From JACOMS01 sp964352785 (GTDB taxonomy: Bacteria; Pseudomonadota; Alphaproteobacteria; Caulobacterales; Maricaulaceae), in NCBI GenBank assembly GCA_964352785.1, contig CAYGTI010000001.1:186001-250000 (forward strand): 64,000 bases of DNA, read 5' to 3'. Numbering within the stretch: the stretch's first letter is position 1; each line of letters begins with the position of its first letter. Below are positions 25,653 to 34,447 of this stretch, one piece after another. Position numbers and translations under genes: made by a program. The notes under the pieces were generated by a model that saw nothing but the letters and a program-made list of their open reading frames with translations, was not told the DNA's origin and searched no databases.

Positions 25653-28402
25653 TAGTTTGCCTTATCTTTTATTTTGGCTTTCAGCTCATAAATTAAATCC
25701 AAAGCGGCGCGCGGAGACAAATTATCGGCATCAAGCTGCCCTAAAACTATGTCAATATCGGAGGGGCGAGCGGGAACGGGCGGCGGGGCGGCCGTGAACA
25801 AAGGCAGGCCACCAAGTTTATCCTGCGTGCTGTCGTGGTTTCCTTCCAGCCGGGAGAGCACATCGCGTGCGCGCTCCACAGCTTGCGTAGGCAGACCCGC
25901 CAAACGCGCGACCTGCACCCCGTAAGATTTATCTGCCGCACCCGGCCCAACATCATGCAAGAAAATCAAATCACCATTCCATTCTTTGGCCCGCAAGCAG
26001 GCATTCGACGCGCCTTCAAGCTTTTCCGCTAAATCCGTTAATTCATGGTAATGAGTTGCAAATAAGGCGCGCGAGCGGTTTATTTCGTGCAAGTGCTCTA
26101 CCGCAGCCCATGCAATAGACAGACCGTCAAATGTCGCCGTGCCCCGGCCAATTTCGTCAAGTATGACAAAACTGCGCGGCCCGGCTTGATTAAGGATGGC
26201 CGCCGTTTCAATCATTTCAGTCATGAAGGTTGAGCGTCCCCGCGATAAATCATCCGACGCCCCAACTCGTGAAAACAAACTATCCGCCACGCCGATATGA
26301 GCTCGGCGCGCGGGTACGAAACTGCCAGCTTGGGCGAGAATAAACATGAGCGCGTTTTGGCGCAGGAACGTTGACTTACCCGCCATATTCGGTCCGGTAA
26401 TCAGTGTCAGGCGCGCCGCCTCAACGCCGCCGCCGTCCAATCGGCAATCATTGGCGGTAAAGGCGGCGTCGCCAGAGGCCTTGAGCGCGGCTTCGACTAC
26501 CGGATGACGCCCGCCCTCAATGACCAAGGATGTATCCGCCGCCATAAACGGGCGGCACGCCTGCGCGCCGTCCGCCCAAAACGCGAGCGCGGATTGCACA
26601 TCCATCGCGGCAAACCCCGCGGCAGCGCGGCGGATGTTTTCCGCCAGCGCGCTGACCCGCACAGCGAACGCCTCATAGATGCTGACTTCGAGCGCGATAG
26701 CTTTGTCGGCAGCGCCGGAAATACGCGCGTCAAGATCAGCAAGCTCGGTGGTTGTAAAACGAACGCCGCTGACGAGCGTTTGCCTGTGAATGAACGGGTT
26801 ATCCTCCCGTGAGCTCAGCATAGCATCGGCATGTTTGGGGGTCACCTCAATGAAATACCCCAGCACATTATTGTGTTTGACTTTCAGCGTCGAGACGCCA
26901 GAGGCTTTGGCGTAATCAGCCTGCAGTCCCGCCACGATCCGGCGGCTATCATCGCGTAGTTTTTTAAGCTCATCCAAATCCGCGCGCCAGCCCGGCGCGA
27001 TAAAGCCGCCGTCGCGGGCGAGCGTCGGCGCGTCCGGCAAAAAGGCCTTGCTCATATCACTGACCAATGCGGCCAGATCAGGCTGGCTGATAAGGCTCAA
27101 ACTTTGCAGCGCGCCAGCAAGGTTTTGCGGCAAGTCCAGCTCTCCATTTTGCGCAAACAGCGCGCATATTTGCTCGCCCGTCTTCAGGCCTGTTCCGATC
27201 ACCAGCATGTCTCTGGGCCCACCGCGGCCCAGCGCGATCCGGCTAACGGCGCGACCTAAATCACCGATCTGTTTGAGGTGCGCGCGTACATCAGATTGCC
27301 GGTTCGGATTTTCACAAAAATAGGTCACAGCGTCCAAGCGCTGGTTAATGTGCTCCACATCGATCAAAGGCCGCGAGAGCCGCGCGCCCAAAAGCCGCGC
27401 GCCGGGGCCGGTGACAGTTTTATCGATCACCGACAATAACGAGCCTTGCCGCCGCCCTTGTTGTGTCCGGTCAATTTCGAGGCTGGCCCGGGTCGCCGGA
27501 TCAATCGCCATAAAGCCGCTGCTGATGCGGCGCGCGGGAGGCGATAACCGTACCGGGTTGCCCGCTTGAGTGAGCTCAAGATAATCCACCAAAGCCCCGG
27601 CAGCGGCCACTTCGACTTTGGAAAAATCACCAAAACCGTCCAGGCTTGAGACTTCAAACGCGGACTTTAGACGACGCTCTGCGTTTCGCGCGTCAAACTT
27701 TGTCCCGGGCAGCGGCGTGAGTGCCGTCTCGTCCATATTAATATCCGCCATAAACTCAGGTGTTTGGTAGAGGCTTTCAGGTAGAACAATTTCGCGCGGC
27801 GCAAGCGCTGAAATTTCTCCGGCAAGACGGTCTTGCGGCGTATCGCAAACATGAAATGATCCGTCCGAGACGTCCGCCCAAGCCAGCGCGTAGTCGCCCG
27901 CCAGCGAACGGTAAACACTCAGGATATAATTCGCGCCCCTTGCATCCAGCAGCGAGTCTTCCGTCAGCGTTCCCGGCGTGACCACTCGAACAATTTCGCG
28001 GTTTACAACAGATTTATAACCCCGTTTTTTAGCCTCCGCCGGGCTTTCCGTTTGCTCGCACACCGCTACGCGAAAGCCTTTTTTGATGAGGCGCTGCAAA
28101 TATGTTTCGGCGGCATGTACGGGGACGCCGCACATAGGGATATCCGCGCCGTTATGCTTGCCCCGTTTTGTCAGCGCAATATCAAGCGCAGCGGCGGCGC
28201 GCACCGCATCGTCAAAGAACAGTTCGTAAAAATCACCCATACGGTAAAACAGTAGAACGTCTTCGCCCGCCTGGGCTTTGATACCCAAAAACTGCGCCAT
28301 CATGGGCGTGACTTTTCCATCATTATTTGTGGCCGTTTTTTTGGCCGCTTTGCCGGAAACTTTTGTGGCGGGGTCTTTGGAGATGTTTGCGGGGGCATTC
28401 AT
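25652..28402 (-). CDS. mutS: DNA mismatch repair protein MutS
   Basis: 916 residues. The mismatch-binding domain shows FYRMGDFYELFFDDA early in the protein; the ATPase has the Walker A GPNMAGKST near residue 669, Walker B ILDEIGRGTATFDG and FATHYHEL. MutS recognises mispairs and recruits MutL. The usual DEIGRGTST reads TAT here, a mild variation. An Ala/Lys/Thr-rich extension of about 35 residues precedes the first domain. First gene of the minus-strand block, overlapping glnD by one nucleotide. Confidence 0.97.
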   Translation of the reverse strand: MNAPANISKDPATKVSGKAAKKTATNNDGKVTPMMAQFLGIKAQAGEDVLLFYRMGDFYELFFDDAVRAAAALDIALTKRGKHNGADIPMCGVPVHAAETYLQRLIKKGFRVAVCEQTESPAEAKKRGYKSVVNREIVRVVTPGTLTEDSLLDARGANYILSVYRSLAGDYALAWADVSDGSFHVCDTPQDRLAGEISALAPREIVLPESLYQTPEFMADINMDETALTPLPGTKFDARNAERRLKSAFEVSSLDGFGDFSKVEVAAAGALVDYLELTQAGNPVRLSPPARRISSGFMAIDPATRASLEIDRTQQGRRQGSLLSVIDKTVTGPGARLLGARLSRPLIDVEHINQRLDAVTYFCENPNRQSDVRAHLKQIGDLGRAVSRIALGRGGPRDMLVIGTGLKTGEQICALFAQNGELDLPQNLAGALQSLSLISQPDLAALVSDMSKAFLPDAPTLARDGGFIAPGWRADLDELKKLRDDSRRIVAGLQADYAKASGVSTLKVKHNNVLGYFIEVTPKHADAMLSSREDNPFIHRQTLVSGVRFTTTELADLDARISGAADKAIALEVSIYEAFAVRVSALAENIRRAAAGFAAMDVQSALAFWADGAQACRPFMAADTSLVIEGGRHPVVEAALKASGDAAFTANDCRLDGGGVEAARLTLITGPNMAGKSTFLRQNALMFILAQAGSFVPARRAHIGVADSLFSRVGASDDLSRGRSTFMTEMIETAAILNQAGPRSFVILDEIGRGTATFDGLSIAWAAVEHLHEINRSRALFATHYHELTDLAEKLEGASNACLRAKEWNGDLIFLHDVGPGAADKSYGVQVARLAGLPTQAVERARDVLSRLEGNHDSTQDKLGGLPLFTAAPPPVPARPSDIDIVLGQLDADNLSPRAALDLIYELKAKIKDKAN

Positions 28403-28487
28403 GGGCGGGAAACTCGCGCATATGACCTAAAGGCGCAAGTGTTAAGCCGCATTTTGGATCACGAATACGACTTAAAGACCACCTCTA

Positions 28488-29057
28488 TTATGGGCCAAGC
28501 GGACGAAGGCCACTGAACTGGTAAAAAAACATGCTCGGCAGGCTACAAACGAGTGAAACCGCGAATCTCCCAGAACACTTAAACTGCGCATGACGAGAGC
28601 TGAATTTTGCAGTTTGCGCCGCAAGCGTGGCGGCGGGAACATCAGAGCCAACATCTGTACTATACTGTGGTACCTGTGACGGCACCGTATCCCGACGATG
28701 CCAGAAATCCACACTGATGACGATATCCGTATGCTGCGGTAGGCTTTGCGCCATTTGAGCGTTCAGAACGCCACGCTTGATCAGATGGCAATTAAATTGA
28801 TAGAGCCGCTGCACTTTTAAGGTCTCCTCATAGCGTTCAGACTCATAAACGAAACTCTGATACGTCTCTTGTGGGTCGCACATTTGCCGCCCTTGCCCCA
28901 GACGCCCCAACACGAACATCATACAATGCAATATATATTGGAGATAGGCCGGGATTGGCAGATCATCTATATTTGCGTTGCAGATATCACCCCCGAAGGC
29001 GTCTCCCGGTTGGGGCGGCTCAGATAGATGAGCCTGATATGCTGCATTAAATGTCAT
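28488..29057 (-). CDS. Hypothetical protein
   Basis: 189 residues, not recognised. The first 150 residues have ordinary protein composition (YLQYILHCMMFVLGRLG and YESERYEETLKVQRLYQFN look like amphipathic helices). The last 35 are rich in Phe, Ser and Cys and read less like the rest, so a frameshift or altered end near 28600 is possible. It has no signal peptide. It lies alone between mutS and the divergent AmpG-like transporter, and no function is suggested by neighbours. Confidence 0.5.
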   Translation of the reverse strand: MTFNAAYQAHLSEPPQPGDAFGGDICNANIDDLPIPAYLQYILHCMMFVLGRLGQGRQMCDPQETYQSFVYESERYEETLKVQRLYQFNCHLIKRGVLNAQMAQSLPQHTDIVISVDFWHRRDTVPSQVPQYSTDVGSDVPAATLAAQTAKFSSRHAQFKCSGRFAVSLVCSLPSMFFYQFSGLRPLGP

Positions 29058-29223
29058 GATACAACCCTAGGCCCAAACTGATAATGTTGGACGCATCTCT
29101 GCTGGGCGCGCCAGTTTCAGGGAATAGAGCGATTAAAACCGTGGATTAATCTGTCTTCACATGGTTTTATCCGCCTTGCTTTTCCACTTTGCGATCCTAA
29201 AGTGCCCGTAAAAGAGGCCTGCT

Positions 29224-30906
29224 ATGACTGAGACCGTAGAAAAAATGACGACGCTCAAAGCATTGAAACTCGCGGTTTCTGACCGTCAAGTTTTAGCGAT
29301 GTTAATCCTCGGCGTCGCATCAGGCCTGCCTTATGTGGCCGTCGGCGGAACGTTAAATGCATGGTTGACCACTGTCGACGTTAAACCCGTGGCTATTGGC
29401 CTCTTATCTTGGGCGCTTTTGGCTTATGCCTTTAAGTTTCTGTGGGCCGCCGCGCTGCAAAGACGGACAACACCGTTCGGACTAAAAACCGGGCCCCGGC
29501 GGTTCTTTATGTTTTTATTCCTGGCATTGGTTGTCGCGGGATTACTGGTTCTGTCATTCTCAGAGCCCCCCAACAATTTGGGGCGCATTGGAATTATATG
29601 CGTTTTAATCGCCGTATTTTCGGCCAGCTTCGATATTGTTTTGGCCGCATGGCGCATTGAAATAGCCAAAGACGATATGCAGCTCGATATCCTCTCCAGT
29701 GTGGAGCAATTAGGGTATCGCACAGCCTCCTTTTTGGGCGGGTTTGTCGCGTTGATATTAGCGGATCATATTGGCTGGAAGAACACATTTTTGTGCGGCA
29801 CGGCCTTGATGGCGCTCACGTCCGTTGGGATTTTTTTGGCTAAACCGTCACCCCTCGCCGACACATTGCCAACACAGGCGGATGGAGACGTTTCTGCGTC
29901 TCTTGTGGGGTATCTGACACGCGGACAAAAAAAGCTGGGTACACTGCTCGTGCTGGCCGGCTGGGCGATTGGATTTTGGCTCATTGCTGACTTTATGCAC
30001 GGGGCGTTGACCGATCCCGAGAACCACAGCGCGCGTACATTTATTCGGTACAAAGGCCCTTGGGTGGTTGTTTGCACGGTGGTTTGGCTTGGTATTGTCT
30101 GCGCGGCTTTGGTCTATCTGAACAATAGACGGCAAGTGGGCGGCGCAGCCTTATCGGTGAACCCTCACGGCATATTAGGTATTCTGTTTGAAGCCATCGT
30201 CGAGCCTATGATCGAAATGGTCGGGCGGCTACGCTGGGCGTGTATTTTAGTGGTTTTAGTCGTGCTTTCTTACCGCTTTACAGATTTAATTTGGGGCGGA
30301 TTTGCCTACCCGTTTTATCTCGGGGAAAATTACGGCGCGCTGGGACATACCCTCACGGAGGTTGGATTTGCCTCCAAACTTATGGGCGTGATCGCGACTA
30401 TGGTGGGCATCGGTCTTGGCGGCTTAGCCATGCTCCGGTTTGGACGCATGCCCGTCTTTTTCGTCGGCGCGGTTCTGGCTGCTGCCACAAACCTCTTATT
30501 TGCTGATCTGGCGCTGGACGCGAGTTTCACTGATGGGTTTTTAAGCCTAACGCAGCTCGATCATCTGTTCGCGGCGTTTAATCTGGATATTAGAATGGCG
30601 CGGCTCACAACCGTTATTTTTGCCGAGAACCTTGCCGTGGGCCTCGCGAGCGCAGCCTCTATTGCCTACCTCTCCTCTATCGTGAACAAATCTTACGCAG
30701 CGGTGCAATATGCCCTGCTGGTGTCTTTAGTCTTCTTACTGGGCGTGCTGGGACGCCCCACGATTGGCGCGATCATCGAAGAAGAAGGATTTGCCCAAGC
30801 GTTTATCGTCTGCGCCGCGCTAGGCGCCGTCGCCGCAGTGTTAGCATTATTGGAATGGGTTAGAATCGCGCGCCAAGCAAAGCTCGCTGAACAAAACAGC
30901 ACCTAG
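29224..30906 (+). CDS. AmpG-like MFS transporter (muropeptide permease family)
   Basis: 560 residues and at least twelve membrane segments. The opening (LAMLILGVASGLPYVAVGGT, then LNAWLTTVDVKPVAIGLLSW and FKFLWAA) follows the AmpG pattern, although the usual P-x-x-D-R after the second segment reads ALQRR. It is some 60-70 residues longer than E. coli AmpG, with extra hydrophobic material in the middle. AmpG imports anhydro-muropeptides for cell-wall recycling; a different substrate is possible. It is convergent with the YqeY gene. Confidence 0.78.
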   Translation: MTETVEKMTTLKALKLAVSDRQVLAMLILGVASGLPYVAVGGTLNAWLTTVDVKPVAIGLLSWALLAYAFKFLWAAALQRRTTPFGLKTGPRRFFMFLFLALVVAGLLVLSFSEPPNNLGRIGIICVLIAVFSASFDIVLAAWRIEIAKDDMQLDILSSVEQLGYRTASFLGGFVALILADHIGWKNTFLCGTALMALTSVGIFLAKPSPLADTLPTQADGDVSASLVGYLTRGQKKLGTLLVLAGWAIGFWLIADFMHGALTDPENHSARTFIRYKGPWVVVCTVVWLGIVCAALVYLNNRRQVGGAALSVNPHGILGILFEAIVEPMIEMVGRLRWACILVVLVVLSYRFTDLIWGGFAYPFYLGENYGALGHTLTEVGFASKLMGVIATMVGIGLGGLAMLRFGRMPVFFVGAVLAAATNLLFADLALDASFTDGFLSLTQLDHLFAAFNLDIRMARLTTVIFAENLAVGLASAASIAYLSSIVNKSYAAVQYALLVSLVFLLGVLGRPTIGAIIEEEGFAQAFIVCAALGAVAAVLALLEWVRIARQAKLAEQNST

Positions 30907-30920
30907 GAGCTGCTTTAAAC

Positions 30921-31382
30921 TTAGCCGCAAAGACGATCTTTGACGATTTTACCCGCTTTGCCCATATCGATTCGGCCGGAATAGTCCGCTTTAAGGCGGC
31001 CCATAATCTTGCCCATGTCTTTAAGGCACGTTGCGCCCATATCATCAATCAAGGCTGTCACGGTTTCGCCAACTTGCGCGTCGCTCAGCGGCTTAGGCAT
31101 ATATTCGCGCATAATCACAATCTCGGCGCGCTCACGCTCTGCCAGCTCGGGCCGGGCGTTATCTTCGTAAGTTTTAGCGCTTTCTTCGCGCTGTTTGACC
31201 ATTTTTGCCAACAATGACAGGATTTCTGCCTCTTCGATACCGCCGCAACGGTCCGCCGAACGCGCGGCAATATCGCGGTCTTTTATAGCCGCGTTGACCA
31301 GCCGCAATGTCGACACGCGGAGCGAATCTTTGGCTTTCATGGCGTCTTTAACGCTCGTTGATAACTCTTGCCTTAATGACAT
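30921..31382 (-). CDS. GatB/YqeY-domain protein
   Basis: 153 residues. The start (LRQELSTSVKDAMKAKDSLR, then STLRLVNAAIKDRDI), REEYMPK-like centre (MREYMPKPLSDAQV) and end (MGKIMGRLKADYSGRIDMGK) are characteristic of YqeY. The domain resembles the tail of GatB and may bind tRNA or help amidotransferases, but the cellular role is not settled. It is divergent from carA, an arrangement often seen in alphaproteobacteria. Cytoplasmic. Confidence 0.94.
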   Translation of the reverse strand: MSLRQELSTSVKDAMKAKDSLRVSTLRLVNAAIKDRDIAARSADRCGGIEEAEILSLLAKMVKQREESAKTYEDNARPELAERERAEIVIMREYMPKPLSDAQVGETVTALIDDMGATCLKDMGKIMGRLKADYSGRIDMGKAGKIVKDRLCG

Positions 31383-31549
31383 TTTATATCCTTACACTGA
31401 CATATTGTCAATCCTGAGTTTCTCATATCAGTGCCAAAGCCGCAATATGAAAACATAATTGCGCAAAAAGACACTTGTGTATGAATTGCCTCTTGCGTCC
31501 CCGCGCGGCCCGCCTAAAAAGAGCGGGCTTAACGAAAGCGGAGCGTCAT

Positions 31550-32707
31550 ATGCCTCTATCCGGTGAAATGCAAGACCTACCCACAGCCATATTGGCTTTG
31601 GCCGATGGACATGTTTTTTATGGGCAGGGCTGCGGACATGTGGGCCAAGCCGTCGGCGAAGTGTGTTTTAACACGGCGATGACAGGCTACCAAGAAATCC
31701 TGACCGATCCCTCTTATGCCTCGCAGCTTATATGTTTCACCTTCCCGCATATTGGCAATACGGGCACCAATAGCGAAGACGAGGAAGCTTCAACTGAGCG
31801 CGCGCAAACTGCCGCAAGGGGCGCAATTTTTAAAGCCCCCGTAACGCTCCCGTCCAATTGGCGATCAGAATCGCATCTGCATGATTGGCTCACGGCGCGC
31901 GGCATTATCGGCCTGTCCGGTGTCGATACGCGCGCTTTGACCGCTTACATCCGCGAGAACGGGATGCCAAACGGCGTCATCGCGCACAGTCCGGACGGTC
32001 AGTTTGATATCGATGCCCTTGTTCAAACCGCCCGGGGCTGGAACGGCCTTGTCGGGGCTGATTTAGCAAAAAATGTCCACACCCAAGAAATCTTTGATTG
32101 GCGCGAAGCGCGTTGGGTCTGGCCGGACGGGTATAGCGAAAAAGACGGCCTGAAAAAAGTTGTCGTAATTGATTACGGCGTCAAGCGTAATATTTTACGC
32201 AATCTGACCTCGCAAGGATTAAAAGTCACAGTGGTGCCAGCCACAGCATCCGCGAAAGATATCCTCGCGCTCAAACCAGACGGCGTTGTTTTATCCAACG
32301 GCCCGGGCGATCCTGAGGCGACCGGTGAATATGCAATACCCGTGATTAAAGATTTGCTCGCGGCTGAAACGCCGATGCTGGGGATTTGCTTGGGTCACCA
32401 AATGCTCGCGCTGGCACTTGGCGCAAAAACCATCAAAATGGAACAAGGTCACCACGGTGCCAACCATCCTGTCAAAGACTACACTACGGACAAGGTTGAG
32501 ATTGTCTCGATGAACCACGGCTTTGCCGTTGACCGCGACAGTCTGCCGGCAATGTGCGAAGAAACACATGTGTCTTTGTTTGACGGTACCAATTGCGGTC
32601 TGCGCGTCACGGGGAAGCCCGTCTTTTCCGTGCAACACCACCCCGAGGCCAGCCCCGGCCCGCAAGATAGTTTTTACTTGTTCGAACGGTTTGCCGCTGC
32701 GCTATAA
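31550..32707 (+). CDS. carA: Carbamoyl-phosphate synthase small chain
   Basis: 385 residues from the ATG at 31550, with GGAG 7 nt upstream; an upstream TTG at 31475 adds 25 residues foreign to the family. The glutaminase triad is Cys280 (LGICLGHQM), His364 and Glu366 (VQHHPEASPG). It supplies ammonia from glutamine to CarB for carbamoyl phosphate, used in arginine and pyrimidine synthesis. carB is not in the window; the next gene is on the other strand. Confidence 0.96.
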   Translation: MPLSGEMQDLPTAILALADGHVFYGQGCGHVGQAVGEVCFNTAMTGYQEILTDPSYASQLICFTFPHIGNTGTNSEDEEASTERAQTAARGAIFKAPVTLPSNWRSESHLHDWLTARGIIGLSGVDTRALTAYIRENGMPNGVIAHSPDGQFDIDALVQTARGWNGLVGADLAKNVHTQEIFDWREARWVWPDGYSEKDGLKKVVVIDYGVKRNILRNLTSQGLKVTVVPATASAKDILALKPDGVVLSNGPGDPEATGEYAIPVIKDLLAAETPMLGICLGHQMLALALGAKTIKMEQGHHGANHPVKDYTTDKVEIVSMNHGFAVDRDSLPAMCEETHVSLFDGTNCGLRVTGKPVFSVQHHPEASPGPQDSFYLFERFAAAL

Positions 32708-32711
32708 AGTT

Positions 32712-33653
32712 CTACGCAGAGCAGCTTGCGCCGCCAAGGACGCAAAACTTCGCGCAGTGTGGATGATTAAGCTTCACAGGTTTTAGGCTCTGCGAGAGTG
32801 TCTCGCCCAGCTCAAATTGCGGATCATCCCACAAAAGCGTACAGGCCAGCACGGTGGATTTCCCCGCGCCTTTGCGGCGTACGACCATGCGGCTGCTCGC
32901 GCACATCATATTATCAGGGCTAACGTTTAAAATGCTCCAGCAGTCCGTTGTGATTTCTGGAACATCGACGCGGGCGTCCATCTCTGGAAATAAAATGGTT
33001 TGGCCCGGATTATGCGCGTCAATGTCCCAGTTTTGCGCCTCTATCAGTGCGGCGTAACCCTCTCTAGCGTCCGTTTCGCTCTCAGAGAACATGGCGCGCC
33101 CTGCGATGTGCAGGTCAAACCCGTGATCTGCCAGCCAGCGCATGCCCGAGAGCGCTATATCAAAACTTCCAGAGCCGCGCTCGCGGTCATGTTCCTTCGC
33201 CGTAAAGTGATCAAGGCTCACCCGCAATGTCATTTTTTCGGCGTAGCGTTTTCGTAAATCCAGCAAGCCGGCCCTCAGACGCGGGCGCATCATCGGGCGC
33301 ATGGCATTCGTTAATACAAGCAGCGTGTGCCCCCGCTCCAGCGCCATTTCGGACAGGCGCAAAATATCGGGGTTCATATAAGGCTCGCCGCCCGTAAAGG
33401 CGATTTCAATCGGCCCGCCGCCCAGCGCGTCAATTTCGTCCAAATAGGGCATCATGTCGTCCGGCGAGAGATAGACAAAATGGTCTGCAGTGGGTGAGCT
33501 TTCAATATAGCAATTCGCGCACTCAATATTACACAGACTGCCCGTGTTAAACCACAAGGTTTGCAGAGATTTGAAATCCACATGCGCCCGGGTTTCGCCT
33601 TTTGCGGTGATCATCGGATCGCGGAATTTTTGGGGATCAATAGGTGCGTTCAT
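32712..33653 (-). CDS. Radical SAM protein
   Basis: 313 residues from the ATG at 33653 (GAGA upstream). The 4Fe-4S motif C-x3-C-x2-C is at Cys41, Cys45 and Cys48 (CNIECANCYIE), followed by AFTGGEPYMNP, the SAM-binding GGE. Additional cysteines at the C terminus (CWSILNVSPDNMMC, then HCAKFCVLGGASC) suggest a second cluster site as in SPASM/twitch proteins. It would use a 5'-deoxyadenosyl radical; the substrate is unknown and no peptide precursor is seen nearby. It is divergent from the membrane protein/XRE pair. Confidence 0.88.
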   Translation of the reverse strand: MNAPIDPQKFRDPMITAKGETRAHVDFKSLQTLWFNTGSLCNIECANCYIESSPTADHFVYLSPDDMMPYLDEIDALGGGPIEIAFTGGEPYMNPDILRLSEMALERGHTLLVLTNAMRPMMRPRLRAGLLDLRKRYAEKMTLRVSLDHFTAKEHDRERGSGSFDIALSGMRWLADHGFDLHIAGRAMFSESETDAREGYAALIEAQNWDIDAHNPGQTILFPEMDARVDVPEITTDCWSILNVSPDNMMCASSRMVVRRKGAGKSTVLACTLLWDDPQFELGETLSQSLKPVKLNHPHCAKFCVLGGASCSA

Positions 33654-33731
33654 GATGGCGTCTCTATCGTAGTTTACACGCCCTGTCATACACAAGTTTG
33701 TGAACGAAATGACAAGCACACCAAACTTTTA

Positions 33732-33784
33732 GTAAAGCCTACTTGACATATACAGATTTTCCTCTTATGTAAAGCTTACTTGAC
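33732..33784 (+). repeat. Two 16-bp direct repeats, probable operator
   Basis: GTAAAGCCTACTTGAC at 33732-33747 and GTAAAGCTTACTTGAC at 33769-33784 differ at one base and start 37 nt apart. The first covers the -35 and the second covers the end of the -10 of the promoter for the membrane protein/XRE pair, which is the geometry of an autorepressor site. Confidence 0.65.
33743..33771 (+). promoter_or_regulatory. Sigma70-type promoter of the membrane protein/XRE operon
   Basis: A consensus -35 TTGACA (33743-33748) and a -10 TATGTA (33766-33771) are separated by exactly 17 nt. Transcription would start near 33778, just before the AGGAGG ribosome binding site at 33790-33795. Confidence 0.7.
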
Positions 33785-33800
33785 TAAACAGGAGGTAATT

Positions 33801-34211
33801 ATGACAAACAAACAAGCAAAAAGCCGTTATATGAGAGTCTTTGTACCAGCCATGATTGGATATGTCGTCAGCATTTTCAGTACGTCTCTACTGATCAACA
33901 AGTCCGCGGATGTAGCACCTTTAACCTATGGTCTAGCGCTGATACCGGCTATTTTTGTCTTTATCTGGGTGTGGGCACATGCCCGTTATATTCTCGAGAT
34001 CGATGAATTTGTCCGGATGTTGCAAATTAAATCGGTGCTTTACGGGTTAATTGTTTTAATGGGGTTTACCACGGCATGGGGATTACTTGAATTTTATACA
34101 CCGGTTCCAGCCATCCCTATCTTTTATGTCCTGCCCGGATTTTACCTTTGCTACGGTATCGCCGCTGTCATCATTGGCAGACGTAATAATGCCGGGTGCC
34201 AAATGCTATGA
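33801..34211 (+). CDS. Four-helix membrane protein of unknown function
   Basis: 136 residues from the ATG at 33801, which has AGGAGG 5 nt upstream; a TTG at 33780 is in frame but lacks a leader. Four membrane segments are visible (AMIGYVVSIFSTSLLI, YGLALIPAIFVFIWVWAHA, VLYGLIVLMGFTTAWGLLEF, IFYVLPGFYLCYGIAAVII) with a loop EIDEFVRMLQIKS. Its stop overlaps the start of the XRE regulator gene (ATGA). Such membrane protein plus small XRE regulator pairs are common in bacteria, but I know no function for this one. Confidence 0.82.
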   Translation: MTNKQAKSRYMRVFVPAMIGYVVSIFSTSLLINKSADVAPLTYGLALIPAIFVFIWVWAHARYILEIDEFVRMLQIKSVLYGLIVLMGFTTAWGLLEFYTPVPAIPIFYVLPGFYLCYGIAAVIIGRRNNAGCQML

Positions 34212-34411
34212 AAAACACGCTCAAAGTGCTGCGTGCAGAGCGCGGCCTCTCACAAGCGGCTCTCGGAGATAGGCTGAATGTCTCGCGCCAAACGGTGAAC
34301 GCCATAGAGACCGGAAAGTATGACCCGTCCTTGCCGCTGGCCTTCAAAATAGCGCAGCTTTTCGGCCAGACCATCGAAGATATTTTTACATATGAAGAGG
34401 CCGCCCCATAA
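34208..34411 (+). CDS. Small XRE/Cro-type HTH regulator
   Basis: 67 residues from the ATG at 34208, which overlaps the preceding stop as ATGA; an in-frame ATG at 34196 would lie inside the upstream gene. The helix-turn-helix is RGLSQAALGDRLNVSRQTVN followed by AIETGKYDPSLPLAFKIAQ, very like the YgzD/PBSX-type small repressors, and nothing else follows but a short acidic tail. It most likely represses its own operon through the direct repeats at 33732-33784. Confidence 0.9.
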   Translation: MKNTLKVLRAERGLSQAALGDRLNVSRQTVNAIETGKYDPSLPLAFKIAQLFGQTIEDIFTYEEAAP

Positions 34412-34430
34412 GGCGGCCTTGAGTTTATTA
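34397..34430 (+). terminator. Intrinsic terminator after the XRE gene
   Basis: An 8-bp GC-rich stem (AGGCCGCC 34398-34405 with GGCGGCCT 34412-34419, 6-nt loop) overlaps the XRE stop codon and is followed by TTGAGTTTATT. The T-run is short, so efficiency is uncertain. Confidence 0.6.
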
Positions 34431-34447
34431 AATGACTATAGCGCGGC

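Noticed and set aside
28472..28714. 80-codon frame overlapping the 28488-29057 hypothetical gene
   Set aside because: Same strand, other frame, no leader and no recognisable domain; kept only as a hint that the end of the hypothetical gene could be frameshifted.
29224..30906. MFS protein considered as a PucC/bacteriochlorophyll-type transporter
   Set aside because: The N-terminal GVASGLP and AWL patterns fit AmpG better and no photosynthesis gene is in the window.
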